A stretch of 64,000 nucleotides of DNA from Bosea sp. OAE506 (GTDB lineage Bacteria > Pseudomonadota > Alphaproteobacteria > Rhizobiales > Beijerinckiaceae). Positions 8,663 through 16,171 of the stretch are shown here, in pieces. Every line of letters starts with the position of its first letter. Within the stretch, counting starts at the first letter, position 1. The notes beneath the pieces are model-generated. The model had not been told where the DNA came from and did not search any database. It was given only the letters and a program-made list of their open reading frames with translations. The stretch lies in assembly GCF_040546595.1 (NCBI RefSeq), contig NZ_JBEPOB010000001.1:3721001-3785000 (forward strand), in the 5' to 3' direction. The translations under genes were made by a program, and so were the position numbers.

Positions 8663-9775
8663 TCAGGCCGACTGACCCGGCACCTGCTCGTCGCGCTCGT
8701 AAACGAAATTGGCGCGGCCGACGAGCAGCGTGTCGACGGCGCCGATGCGGTCGACGTCCTTGCCGGCATAGGGCAGCGAGCGCAGCACATAGCGGAACGC
8801 GTTCAGCCGCGCCCGCTTCTTGTCGTCGGACTTCACCACCGTCCAGGGCGAATCGGCCGTGTCGGTGGCGAAGAACATCGCCTCCTTGGCCGCCGTGTAG
8901 TCGTCCCATTTGTCGAGGCTGGCGAGATCGACGGGCGAGAGCTTCCACTGCTTCAGCGGGTGGGCCTCGCGCTCCTTGAAGCGCCGATGCTGCTCGTTAC
9001 GGCTGACCGAGAACCAGAACTTGATCAGGTGGATGCCGCTGCGCACCAGGTTGCGCTCGAACTCCGGCGCCTGGCGCAGGAACTCGCGGTATTCGCTGTC
9101 GGAACAGAAGCCCATGACGCGCTCGACGCCGGCGCGGTTGTACCAGCTGCGGTCGAACAGGACGATTTCGCCCGTCGTCGGCAGATGCTGGACATAGCGC
9201 TGGAAGTACCACTGGCCGCGCTCGACCTCGCTGGGCTTCTCCAGCGCCACCACCCGGGCGCCACGCGGGTTCAGATGCTCCATGAAGCGCTTGATGGCGC
9301 CGCCCTTGCCGGCCGCATCGCGGCCCTCGAACAGGATGACGACGCGCTGGCGCGACTCCTTCACCCAGGTCTGCAGCTTGAGAAGTTCGGACTGGAGCCT
9401 GAACTTGTCGCGCTCATAGTCCTTGCGCAGCATCTTGTAGCGATAGGGATAGGCGCCCTGGCGCCAGTCGCCCGACAATTCGTCGCTGGTTTCGCGCGGC
9501 TTCCCCGGCGCCTTCGGCAGGCCGAGCGCGCTGCGCATCCGGCGGGCGTCGTCGGGGGCAGCGCCCGCGAGGATCGCATCGATCCCCTCTGCCGCATCGG
9601 CTTCGCCGGATACCGAAGCAATGGCGGCGATCTGCGCTTCCTGAACGGCTTCCGTCCGTTCCGCGGCCAGACCGGCCTCAATGCCCTCGGCGGTCATGGC
9701 GGGCTCGCCGGATTTCGGCGCTGGGCGGGGCTGCCGACGCGCGGCACCGGCTGAGGGCTGTCGACGGGTCGCCAC
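8663..9775 (-). CDS. ppk2: Polyphosphate kinase 2
   Basis: PPK2 transfers phosphate between polyphosphate and nucleotides, usually making GTP or ATP. The core carries Walker A FEGRDAAGKGG (about residue 150), then RGQWYFQRYVQHLPT, the Walker B-like FDRSWYNRAGVERVMGF and the family C-terminus. There is one PPK2 domain, with an Ala-rich N-terminal extension of about 100 residues that looks disordered. I chose the GTG at 9775 since GAGGGAG lies 7 bases upstream; a GTG at 9781 and an ATG at 9697 are alternatives. It stands alone between acdR and urtE. The adenylate or guanylate preference cannot be read from the sequence. Confidence 0.92.
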   Translation of the reverse strand: MATRRQPSAGAARRQPRPAPKSGEPAMTAEGIEAGLAAERTEAVQEAQIAAIASVSGEADAAEGIDAILAGAAPDDARRMRSALGLPKAPGKPRETSDELSGDWRQGAYPYRYKMLRKDYERDKFRLQSELLKLQTWVKESRQRVVILFEGRDAAGKGGAIKRFMEHLNPRGARVVALEKPSEVERGQWYFQRYVQHLPTTGEIVLFDRSWYNRAGVERVMGFCSDSEYREFLRQAPEFERNLVRSGIHLIKFWFSVSRNEQHRRFKEREAHPLKQWKLSPVDLASLDKWDDYTAAKEAMFFATDTADSPWTVVKSDDKKRARLNAFRYVLRSLPYAGKDVDRIGAVDTLLVGRANFVYERDEQVPGQSA

Positions 9776-9906
9776 GATCACTCTCCCTCGGAGGGGCCGG
9801 CTGGCCCGATTTCGAGGAGTGTCCCTGCAACCGGCGCAGGGTCGCCATGATCTGGATCAAGCCGCCGCTGCCGGCAGCGCGGTCAGCCGAGGCCGGCGCG
9901 CGGCCC

Positions 9907-10608
9907 TCAGACCTGGATCAGGCGCTGGACCTGGTTGGCGTCGAGGTCCTTCATCGCGCCCGAGAGCACGACTTCGCCGCGGTCCATCACGAACATCGTG
10001 TCGGCGAGGTCGCGGGCGAAGTCGAAATACTGCTCGACCAGCACGATCGCCATGTCGCCCTTGGAGCGCAGATAGTCGATCGCGCGGCCGATATCCTTGA
10101 TGATCGAGGGCTGGATGCCCTCCGTCGGCTCGTCCAGCACCAGCAGTTTGGGTCGGGTCACCAGCGCCCGCGCAATCGCGAGTTGCTGCTGCTGGCCTCC
10201 CGAGAGGTCTCCGCCGCGTCGGCCCAGCATGGACTTGAGCACGGGGAATAGGTCGAAGAGTTCGTCCGGGACATAGCGCTCCCGGCGCGGCAGCGGCGCG
10301 AAGCCGGTTTCGAGGTTTTCCTTCACGCTGAGCAGCGGGAAGACCTCGCGGCCCTGCGGCACGAAGCCGATGCCGGCGCGGGCGCGATCCTCGGTGCGCA
10401 GCGTCGAGATGTCCTCGCCGCCGAAGGAGATCTTGCCCGCGCTGATCGCCTGCTGCCCGACGATGGCGCGCATCAACGTGGTCTTGCCGACGCCGTTGCG
10501 GCCCATCACACAGGTGACCTTGCCGGCTTGCGCGGTGATCGAGACCCGCCGCAGCGCCTGGGCGGCGCCGTAATGCAGGTCGATGGCGTCGACGGTCAGC
10601 ATGCTCAT
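9907..10608 (-). CDS. urtE: Urea ABC transporter ATP-binding subunit UrtE
   Basis: One of the two ATPases of the high-affinity urea importer. At 233 residues it belongs to the short LivF-like family. Walker A is GRNGVGKTT, the signature LSGGQQQQLA, and Walker B LLVLDEPTEGIQ, where the TEGIQPSII stretch is typical of UrtE. The ATG overlaps the urtD stop by four bases (ATGA). It is the last gene of urtABCDE, which is read from a sigma-54 promoter before urtA. Confidence 0.96.
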   Translation of the reverse strand: MSMLTVDAIDLHYGAAQALRRVSITAQAGKVTCVMGRNGVGKTTLMRAIVGQQAISAGKISFGGEDISTLRTEDRARAGIGFVPQGREVFPLLSVKENLETGFAPLPRRERYVPDELFDLFPVLKSMLGRRGGDLSGGQQQQLAIARALVTRPKLLVLDEPTEGIQPSIIKDIGRAIDYLRSKGDMAIVLVEQYFDFARDLADTMFVMDRGEVVLSGAMKDLDANQVQRLIQV

Positions 10609-11369
10609 CGCCCCAGATACACTTCGACGACGCGCTCATTGGCGCTGACCTGGTCGAGCGGGCCCTCGGCCAGCACCGAGCCCTCGTGCAGCACCGTGAC
10701 CTTCACGCCGAGTTCGCGGATGAAGCCCATATCGTGCTCGACGACGATGACCGAATGGTCCCTGGCGATCTCCTTGAGGAGCACGGCCGTCTCGGCGGTC
10801 TCGCCGTCGGTCATGCCGGCGGCGGGCTCGTCCACGAGCAGGAGCTTGGGGTCCTGCGCCAGCAGCATGCCGATCTCGAGCCACTGCTTCTGGCCGTGCG
10901 AGAGCGACCCGGCGAGCCGCTCGCGTGCATCTCCCAGCTTGATGATGCCGAGGATGTCGTCGATGCGCTTCTGCTGCGCGGCCGCCGTCTTCCAGAACAG
11001 GGTCCGCGCCACCGTGCGTGGCGCCTTCAGGGCCAGCAGGATGTTGTCCTCGATGGTGTGGAAGTCGAAGACGGTGGGTTTCTGGAACTTGCGGCCGATG
11101 CCGAGATTGGCGATCGCCGCCTCGTCGAGCCTCGTCAGGTCGATCGAGCCGCCGAACATCACCGTGCCGACATCGGGCTTGGTCTTGCCGGTGATGATGT
11201 CCATCATCGTCGTCTTGCCGGCGCCGTTGGGGCCGATGATGGCGCGCATTTCGCCGGGCTCGATCGTCAGCGAGAGGCCGCGGATCGCCTTGAAGCCGTC
11301 GAAGGAGACGCTGACGCCGTCGAGATAGAGCAGTGACGAGGTGAGCTGGCCGGGGGTGGGAGCGTTCAT
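10605..11369 (-). CDS. urtD: Urea ABC transporter ATP-binding subunit UrtD
   Basis: The second ATPase, 254 residues, LivG-like. Walker A is GPNGAGKTT. The signature reads LSHGQKQWLEIG, the SHGQKQ variant characteristic of UrtD, and Walker B is LLLVDEPAAGM. The ATG at 11369 begins MNAPTPGQL, 5 bases beyond the urtC stop. Longer readings upstream in this frame run into urtC and are not used. It pairs with UrtE on the cytoplasmic face of UrtBC. Confidence 0.95.
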   Translation of the reverse strand: MNAPTPGQLTSSLLYLDGVSVSFDGFKAIRGLSLTIEPGEMRAIIGPNGAGKTTMMDIITGKTKPDVGTVMFGGSIDLTRLDEAAIANLGIGRKFQKPTVFDFHTIEDNILLALKAPRTVARTLFWKTAAAQQKRIDDILGIIKLGDARERLAGSLSHGQKQWLEIGMLLAQDPKLLLVDEPAAGMTDGETAETAVLLKEIARDHSVIVVEHDMGFIRELGVKVTVLHEGSVLAEGPLDQVSANERVVEVYLGR

Positions 11370-11374
11370 GCGCG

Positions 11375-12514
11375 TCACTCCGCCGGGGCCGGTTCGGGCG
11401 TCTTCGCGGGAGCAGGCCTGCGCCGCTTCTCCCACCAGTCCTGCGCCGTGCCGAGGATGCCCTTGGGCATGAAGATGGTGACGAAGACGAAGAGCGCGCC
11501 GAGCGCAAACAGCCAGTAGGGCGCCATGAAGCCCGAGGTGAAGATCGTCTTGGCGTAGTTGACGACGACGCCGCCGAGCGCCGCGCCCACCAGCGTGCCG
11601 CGCCCGCCGACCGCAACCCAGATCACGGTCTCGATCGAGTTGGCGGGGGCGAATTCGCTGGGGTTGATGATGCCGACCTGGGGTACGTAGAGCGCCCCCG
11701 CGACACCCGCCATGCAGGCCGAGACGGTGAAGACGAAGAGCTTGAAGCGGTCGACCCGGTAGCCGAGGAAGCGCGTGCGCGATTCCGCGTCGCGGATCGC
11801 GATGACGACCTTGCCGAGTTTCGAGACCACGATGCCGCGCGCGATCAGGAAGCCCGCGATCAGCATGACGCAGGTCATGGAAAACAGAGCCGCACGAGTC
11901 GCTTGCGCCTGGACGTTGAAACCAAGGATGTCCTTGAAATCGGTCAGGCCGTTGTTGCCGCCGAAGCCCATGTCGTTGCGGAAAAAGGCGAGCAGCAGGG
12001 CGTAGGTCAGCGCCTGGGTGATGATCGAGAGATAGACGCCGGTAACGCGCGAGCGGAAGGCAAACCAGCCGAAGACGAAGGCGAGCAGCCCCGGCGCGAG
12101 CAGCACCATCAGCATCGCGAAGGGGAAGGAGTCGAAGCCGTACCAGTACCAGGGCAGCTCCTTCCAGTTCAGGAAGACCATGAAGTCCGGCAGGATCGGG
12201 TTGCCATAGGTCCCGCGCGAGCCGATCTGGCGCATCAGATACATGCCCATCGCGTAGCCGCCGAGCGCGAAGAAGGCGCCATGGCCGAGCGAGAGGATGC
12301 CGCAATAGCCCCAGACGAGGTCGAGCGAGATCGCCAGCAGCGCGTAGCAGAGATATTTGCCCCAGAGCGACATGGTCGATGTCGGGACATGGAAGGGCGA
12401 GCCGGCCGGCACGAGCAGGTTCAAAGCCGGGATCAGGATGGCGAGCCCGGCGATGATGGCGAGGAAGACCGTGCCGCGCCGGTCCATGTCCTGCAGGAGG
12501 AAGCGCGCGATCAT
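11375..12514 (-). CDS. urtC: Urea ABC transporter permease UrtC
   Basis: A 379-residue LivM-type permease with about ten hydrophobic segments. The family stretch DLVWGYCGILSLGHGAFFAL lies near residue 65, and the EAA-like region around RDAESRTRFLGY is at about 230. The C-terminus is Pro/Ala-rich after the final helix. The ATG overlaps the stop of urtB by four bases. It forms the channel with UrtB. Confidence 0.95.
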   Translation of the reverse strand: MIARFLLQDMDRRGTVFLAIIAGLAILIPALNLLVPAGSPFHVPTSTMSLWGKYLCYALLAISLDLVWGYCGILSLGHGAFFALGGYAMGMYLMRQIGSRGTYGNPILPDFMVFLNWKELPWYWYGFDSFPFAMLMVLLAPGLLAFVFGWFAFRSRVTGVYLSIITQALTYALLLAFFRNDMGFGGNNGLTDFKDILGFNVQAQATRAALFSMTCVMLIAGFLIARGIVVSKLGKVVIAIRDAESRTRFLGYRVDRFKLFVFTVSACMAGVAGALYVPQVGIINPSEFAPANSIETVIWVAVGGRGTLVGAALGGVVVNYAKTIFTSGFMAPYWLFALGALFVFVTIFMPKGILGTAQDWWEKRRRPAPAKTPEPAPAE

Positions 12515-14112
12515 GCTTCCACCGCCCGGCCCTTGAGCGCGAACAGGCCGCGCGGGCGCTTCTGGATGAAGAGGATGATGAAGACGAGCAGCGCGATCTT
12601 GCCCAGCACCGCCCCCGCATAGGGCTCAAGCAGCTTGTTGGCGACGCCCAGCGTCATCGCGGCGACCAGCGTGCCCCAGAGATTGCCGACGCCGCCGAAG
12701 ACCACGACCATGAAGCTGTCGATGATGTAGCTCTGGCCGAGATTGGGGCTGACATTGTCGATCTGCGAGAGCGCGACGCCCGCCAGCCCCGCCACGCCGG
12801 AGCCGAGCCCGAAGGTGAGCGCATCGACGCGGCCGGTCCGGATGCCCATGGCCGAGGCCATGCGCCGGTTCTGGGTGACGGCGCGCATCTGCAGGCCGAT
12901 CGGCGTCAGCTTCAGGATCGCCAGCAGGGCCGCGAAGACGAGGATCGCGAAGACGATGATCCAGAGCCGGTTCCAGGTGATCGCCATCTCGCCGATCTCG
13001 AAGGCGCCCGACATGAAGGCGGGCGCGCCGACCTCGCGGTTGGTCGGCCCGAAGGCGGTGCGGACCGCCTGCTGCAGGATCAGGCTGATGCCCCAGGTCG
13101 CCAGCAGCGTCTCCAGCGGCCGGCCATAGAGAAAGCGGATGACGCCGCGCTCGATGGCGATGCCCACCAGCCCCGCCACCAGGAAGGCGAGCGGCACGGC
13201 GATCAGCAGAGAATAGTCGAACAGGCCCGGCGCACTGGTGCGGATGACCTCCTGGACGATGAAGGTCGTGTAGGCGCCGATCATCACCATCTCGCCATGG
13301 GCCATGTTGATCACGCCCATCACGCCGAAGGTGATGGCCAGCCCGATCGCGGCGAGCAGCAGCACCGAGCCGAGCGAGAGCCCGTACCAGAGGTTCTGTC
13401 CGGCCCGCCACAGCGCCAGCCGGCCCTCGATGTCGGAGATGGCGCGGGCCTGCGCTTCCTTCAGCGAGGCGGAGGCATCGGCCGGCAGGGAGCGCAGGGT
13501 CGCCAGCGCATCCTGGTCGCCGCGCTCGCGCAGCACGTCGATGGCGGCGATCCGGTCGAAGGGCGGCGCGTCCGGTTTCGCGACGAGGATGGCCGCCTGT
13601 GCCTGCCGCAGCGCGCTCTTGACGCGGGCATTCGTCTCCTTGGCGATGGCGCCTTCGAGCACGGGCAGCAGCGAGGCGTCGCGTGACTTGAACACGGCCT
13701 CGGCCGCGGCGATGCGCTTGCCGGCGTCGGGATTGAGCAGGCCGAGCCCGCCGAGCGCGCCCTGGATGGTGCGGCGGACGCTGTTGTTGAGCCGCACGGC
13801 CGCAAGACCCGCAGGCGCCGCGGGCAGGGTCGCGCCGGTGCGGGCGTCGAGGATGCGGCCGTCGGGCATCCGCACCACGACGGTGCCGCCGCCGGCCAGC
13901 AGCCGGCCCTCGGCCAGCGCCTCGATGATCACGGCCGCCTGCGGATGCGCCTGGGCGATCAGCCCTTCGATGGCGCGGTTGGTTTCGGAAAAACTGTCGG
14001 CAGCGAGCCGGACGAAGGGGTCGTCGGCGTTCTGGGCGGCGGCCGCACCCGGATGGAGCGCGAGCAGCATCGCCAGCGCCAGGGTGCGCAGAAGGCAGGA
14101 CAGGATCCGCAT
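12511..14112 (-). CDS. urtB: Urea ABC transporter permease UrtB
   Basis: A LivH-type permease of 533 residues from the chosen ATG. An N-terminal signal peptide (RILSCLLRTLALAMLLAL, ending in AAAQ) leads into about 180 periplasmic residues of Ala-rich helical repeats peculiar to UrtB. The membrane permease follows, with GVMGVINMAHGEMVMIGAY. Two further in-frame ATGs upstream (14127 and 14175) are possible starts; none has a strong ribosome site. It follows urtA after 148 bases that hold two strong hairpins. Confidence 0.93.
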   Translation of the reverse strand: MRILSCLLRTLALAMLLALHPGAAAAQNADDPFVRLAADSFSETNRAIEGLIAQAHPQAAVIIEALAEGRLLAGGGTVVVRMPDGRILDARTGATLPAAPAGLAAVRLNNSVRRTIQGALGGLGLLNPDAGKRIAAAEAVFKSRDASLLPVLEGAIAKETNARVKSALRQAQAAILVAKPDAPPFDRIAAIDVLRERGDQDALATLRSLPADASASLKEAQARAISDIEGRLALWRAGQNLWYGLSLGSVLLLAAIGLAITFGVMGVINMAHGEMVMIGAYTTFIVQEVIRTSAPGLFDYSLLIAVPLAFLVAGLVGIAIERGVIRFLYGRPLETLLATWGISLILQQAVRTAFGPTNREVGAPAFMSGAFEIGEMAITWNRLWIIVFAILVFAALLAILKLTPIGLQMRAVTQNRRMASAMGIRTGRVDALTFGLGSGVAGLAGVALSQIDNVSPNLGQSYIIDSFMVVVFGGVGNLWGTLVAAMTLGVANKLLEPYAGAVLGKIALLVFIILFIQKRPRGLFALKGRAVEA

Positions 14113-14172
14113 GGGCTCGCTTCGCATGGTCGGTCGGCGGGCGGGGCGCAGCGCCGGCTCTTGTGTGGCGAA

Positions 14173-14246
14173 CACCCCCGGCCCGAGCCGGGGGTGCCGC
14201 TGATTGCGAGGGCCGGCCGGGCCTTATGGCGCCCGTGCCGGCCCTC
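14173..14246 (-). promoter_or_regulatory. urtA-urtB intercistronic hairpins
   Basis: Two perfect inverted repeats lie between urtA and urtB. One at 14208-14246 has 9-bp arms gagggccgg/ccggccctc. The other at 14173-14196 has 10-bp arms cacccccggc/gccgggggtg and a 4-base loop. Neither has a U-tract. Such structures after binding-protein genes commonly protect the 3' end of the upstream message or reduce read-through, giving more binding protein than permease. That role is inferred here. Confidence 0.55.
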
Positions 14247-14260
14247 CCCCTCTCAAGTCG

Positions 14261-15541
14261 TCAGGCGCCGCCGCACTTGCCGGTCTTGGTGTTGAAGTTG
14301 CCGCACTTCTTCTCGACCCAGTCGCCGATCAGGTCCTTGGAGCCGTCGAGGTGCTTGGACCAGGCGTCGCCGGGAACGAGATCGGTCTTCGAGACCACGT
14401 CGAACTGGCCGTCGGCCTTGATCTCGCCGATCAGGACGGGCTTGGTGATGTGGTGGTTGGGGAGCATCGTCGAGATGCCGCCGGTCAGGTTCGGCGCCTG
14501 GATGCCCGGCAGCGCGTCGATCACCTTGTCGGGATCGAAGCTCTTGGCCTTCTCGACCGCCTTCACCCACATGGCGAAGCCGATGACATGGGCCTCCATC
14601 GGGTCGTTGGTGACGGCCTTGTCGTTTTTCTTGAAGGCCTTCCACTGCTTGATGAAGGCCTCGTTCTCCGGCGTCTTGACCGACTGGAAGTAGTTCCAGG
14701 CGGCGAGATGGCCGACCAGCGGCTTGGTGTCGATGCCGGCCAGCTCTTCCTCGCCGACCGAGAAGGCGACGACCGGGATGTCGGTAGCCTTGACGCCCTG
14801 GTTGCCGAGTTCCTTGTAGAACGGCACGTTGGCGTCGCCGTTGATCGTCGAGACCACGGCGGTCTTCTTGCCGGCGGTGCCGAACTTCTTGATGTCGGAG
14901 ACGATCGTCTGCCAGTCGGAATGACCGAACGGCGTGTAGTTGATCATGATATCCTCCTTGGCCACGCCCTTGGCGAGCAGATAGGCCTCGAGGATCTTGT
15001 TGGTCGTGCGCGGATAGACGTAGTCGGTTCCGGCCAGCACCCAGCGCTGGACCTTCTCCTCCTTGGCGAGATAGTCGACCGCGGGGATCGCCTGCTGGTT
15101 CGGCGCGGCGCCGGTGTAGAAGACGTTGCGCTCGCTCTCCTCACCCTCGTACTGGACGGGGTAGAACAGGATCGAGTTCAGCTCCTTGAAGACCGGCAGC
15201 ACGGATTTGCGGGACACCGAGGTCCAGCAGCCGAAGACGGCCGAGACCTTGTCCTTGGTGATCAGCTCGCGCGCCTTCTCGGCGAAGAGCGGCCAGTTGG
15301 AGGCGGGGTCGACCACGACCGGCTCGAGCTTCTTGCCGAGCACGCCGCCCTTCTTGTTCTGCTCCTCGATGAGCATGAGCATGACGTCCTTCAACGTCGT
15401 CTCGGAGATCGCCATCGTGCCCGAGAGCGAGTGGAGGATGCCGACCTTGATGGTCTCCTGCGCCGCCGCCGGCAGATGGGATGCAAACATGGTGGCGCCC
15501 GCGAGAGCGGCGCCCAGAATAACGCGACGTGTGGTGTTCAC
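14261..15541 (-). CDS. urtA: Urea ABC transporter substrate-binding protein UrtA
   Basis: The periplasmic urea receptor, 426 residues, a type I periplasmic fold of the LivJ family. I chose the GTG at 15541, which has GGGGGA about 8 bases upstream and begins VNTTRRVILGAALAGATM, an Arg-Arg export signal ending at AAAQE. An ATG at 15646 would add 35 unlikely residues. Mature motifs VGILHSLSGTMAISE and VFGCWTSVSRKSVLP are typical of UrtA/FmdD. It opens urtABCDE and sits behind a canonical sigma-54 promoter, so nitrogen limitation probably controls it. Confidence 0.95.
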   Translation of the reverse strand: MNTTRRVILGAALAGATMFASHLPAAAQETIKVGILHSLSGTMAISETTLKDVMLMLIEEQNKKGGVLGKKLEPVVVDPASNWPLFAEKARELITKDKVSAVFGCWTSVSRKSVLPVFKELNSILFYPVQYEGEESERNVFYTGAAPNQQAIPAVDYLAKEEKVQRWVLAGTDYVYPRTTNKILEAYLLAKGVAKEDIMINYTPFGHSDWQTIVSDIKKFGTAGKKTAVVSTINGDANVPFYKELGNQGVKATDIPVVAFSVGEEELAGIDTKPLVGHLAAWNYFQSVKTPENEAFIKQWKAFKKNDKAVTNDPMEAHVIGFAMWVKAVEKAKSFDPDKVIDALPGIQAPNLTGGISTMLPNHHITKPVLIGEIKADGQFDVVSKTDLVPGDAWSKHLDGSKDLIGDWVEKKCGNFNTKTGKCGGA

Positions 15542-15623
15542 GGATGATCCCCCGAACCAACCCTGGTTGGCCGCGCCGTCGGAGTGAGGCGTCGGCGGGC
15601 CTCCCCGGCCCGAGGGCTGAACT

Positions 15624-15639
15624 GGCAAGCGGCGTGCCA
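15624..15639 (-). promoter_or_regulatory. Sigma-54 (RpoN) promoter of urtABCDE
   Basis: On the minus strand the sequence reads TGGCACG-ccgc-TTGCC. It matches the -24/-12 consensus TGGCACG-N4-TTGCW in all but the last base and has the invariant GG-N10-GC spacing. It leaves a leader of about 70 bases before the urtA GTG. The motif is long enough to be convincing in an intergenic stretch and implies activation by an enhancer-binding protein, most likely NtrC. Confidence 0.85.
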
Positions 15640-15751
15640 ACGGCACAACCGGACGTTACAACCCCGCAAGTCTCTGCCATTCACGCGTCCCGGGCGCCAT
15701 TTCCTGCGATGCGGCCACGCCGCCACGCAAGGATCGTGCGCCACCGGGCGA

Positions 15752-15772
15752 TTTGCTCATTTCGCGAGCAAA
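15752..15772. promoter_or_regulatory. Candidate enhancer site upstream of the urtA sigma-54 promoter
   Basis: A perfect inverted repeat TTTGCTC-N7-GAGCAAA is centred about 125 bases upstream of the -24/-12 element, the usual distance for an NtrC-type activator site. The half-sites differ from the enteric NtrC box, so the assignment rests on position and symmetry. Confidence 0.4.
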
Positions 15773-15861
15773 CAGGCCGCCCATCGAACAGGCAGCGGGC
15801 CGCAACAGTGACGATATCGCCGCAAAACCCGGGTTCGCGGCCGCGACATGCAGCGCGTTTT

Positions 15862-15867
15862 TTGACA
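15862..15867 (+). promoter_or_regulatory. TTGACA -35-like box before the small leader ORF
   Basis: TTGACA lies 56 bases upstream of the extended ribosome site at 15918. A matching -10 is not clear: the hexamer 17 bases downstream is atcgcc. It is a possible sigma-70 promoter for the small transcript ending at about 16090. Confidence 0.35.
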
Positions 15868-15917
15868 TTTACGCCGCCGCGGGAATCGCCCTAGCCTCTT
15901 TGCGTCGGTAACAACTG

Positions 15918-15931
15918 AAAGGAGGTGATCC
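15918..15931 (+). promoter_or_regulatory. Extended Shine-Dalgarno, 14 nt complementary to the 16S 3' end
   Basis: AAAGGAGGTGATCC is the exact reverse complement of the conserved 16S rRNA tail GGATCACCTCCTTT. The GTG of a 25-codon ORF follows 7 bases after GGAGG, which is ideal spacing. Complementarity this long is far beyond ordinary ribosome sites, which use 4-6 bases, and decides the start of the small ORF. Confidence 0.8.
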
Positions 15932-15932
15932 A

Positions 15933-16010
15933 GTGTCTCATTGTCATCAACCGCTGGGTCAAAGCGGGCAGACAGGGTCTCTCTCTCCGTGGGGGTCGTG
16001 TTCCGCCTGA
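15933..16010 (+). CDS. Small leader-type ORF, 25 codons, with extreme ribosome site
   Basis: GTG at 15933 to TGA at 16008-16010 encodes 25 residues, beginning MSHCHQPLGQSGQTG and ending in a Ser/Cys/Trp-containing tail (SPWGSCSA). It has two Cys, two His, no charged residues apart from the His, and no membrane helix. It is not a family I recognise. The perfect 14-base ribosome site and the strong hairpin 46 bases after the stop argue for a real short transcript. It may be a leader peptide, a ribosome-sequestering mRNA or a small regulatory RNA. The rnr gene begins 87 bases beyond the hairpin on the same strand. Confidence 0.55.
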   Translation: MSHCHQPLGQSGQTGSLSPWGSCSA

Positions 16011-16056
16011 GTTTTGGACCTTCAGGCCCGGTTACCGGGGCTGCGGTTCGGCAATG

Positions 16057-16084
16057 GAAGGGCTGCCCGAAAGGGCGGCCCTTC
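16057..16084 (+). terminator. Hairpin with GAAA tetraloop after the small ORF
   Basis: A perfect 12-bp stem (gaagggctgccc / gggcggcccttc, with one G-U pair) closes a GAAA tetraloop. The bases after it are TTCCGTT, a weak U-tract. It probably ends the small-ORF transcript, or acts as an attenuator ahead of rnr. Confidence 0.65.
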
Positions 16085-16171
16085 TTCCGTTACAGGGACG
16101 AAATCCGCTGCGGGTTCTGGTGTCGCGTGCCCGCGCATGCCACATCAGGCGAATGACGCAGCCCCTGCCCC

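Noticed and set aside
10605..12629. 674-codon frame covering urtD and upstream
   Set aside because: Only the last 254 codons match UrtD; the upstream part is an Arg/Pro-rich shadow of urtC in another frame.
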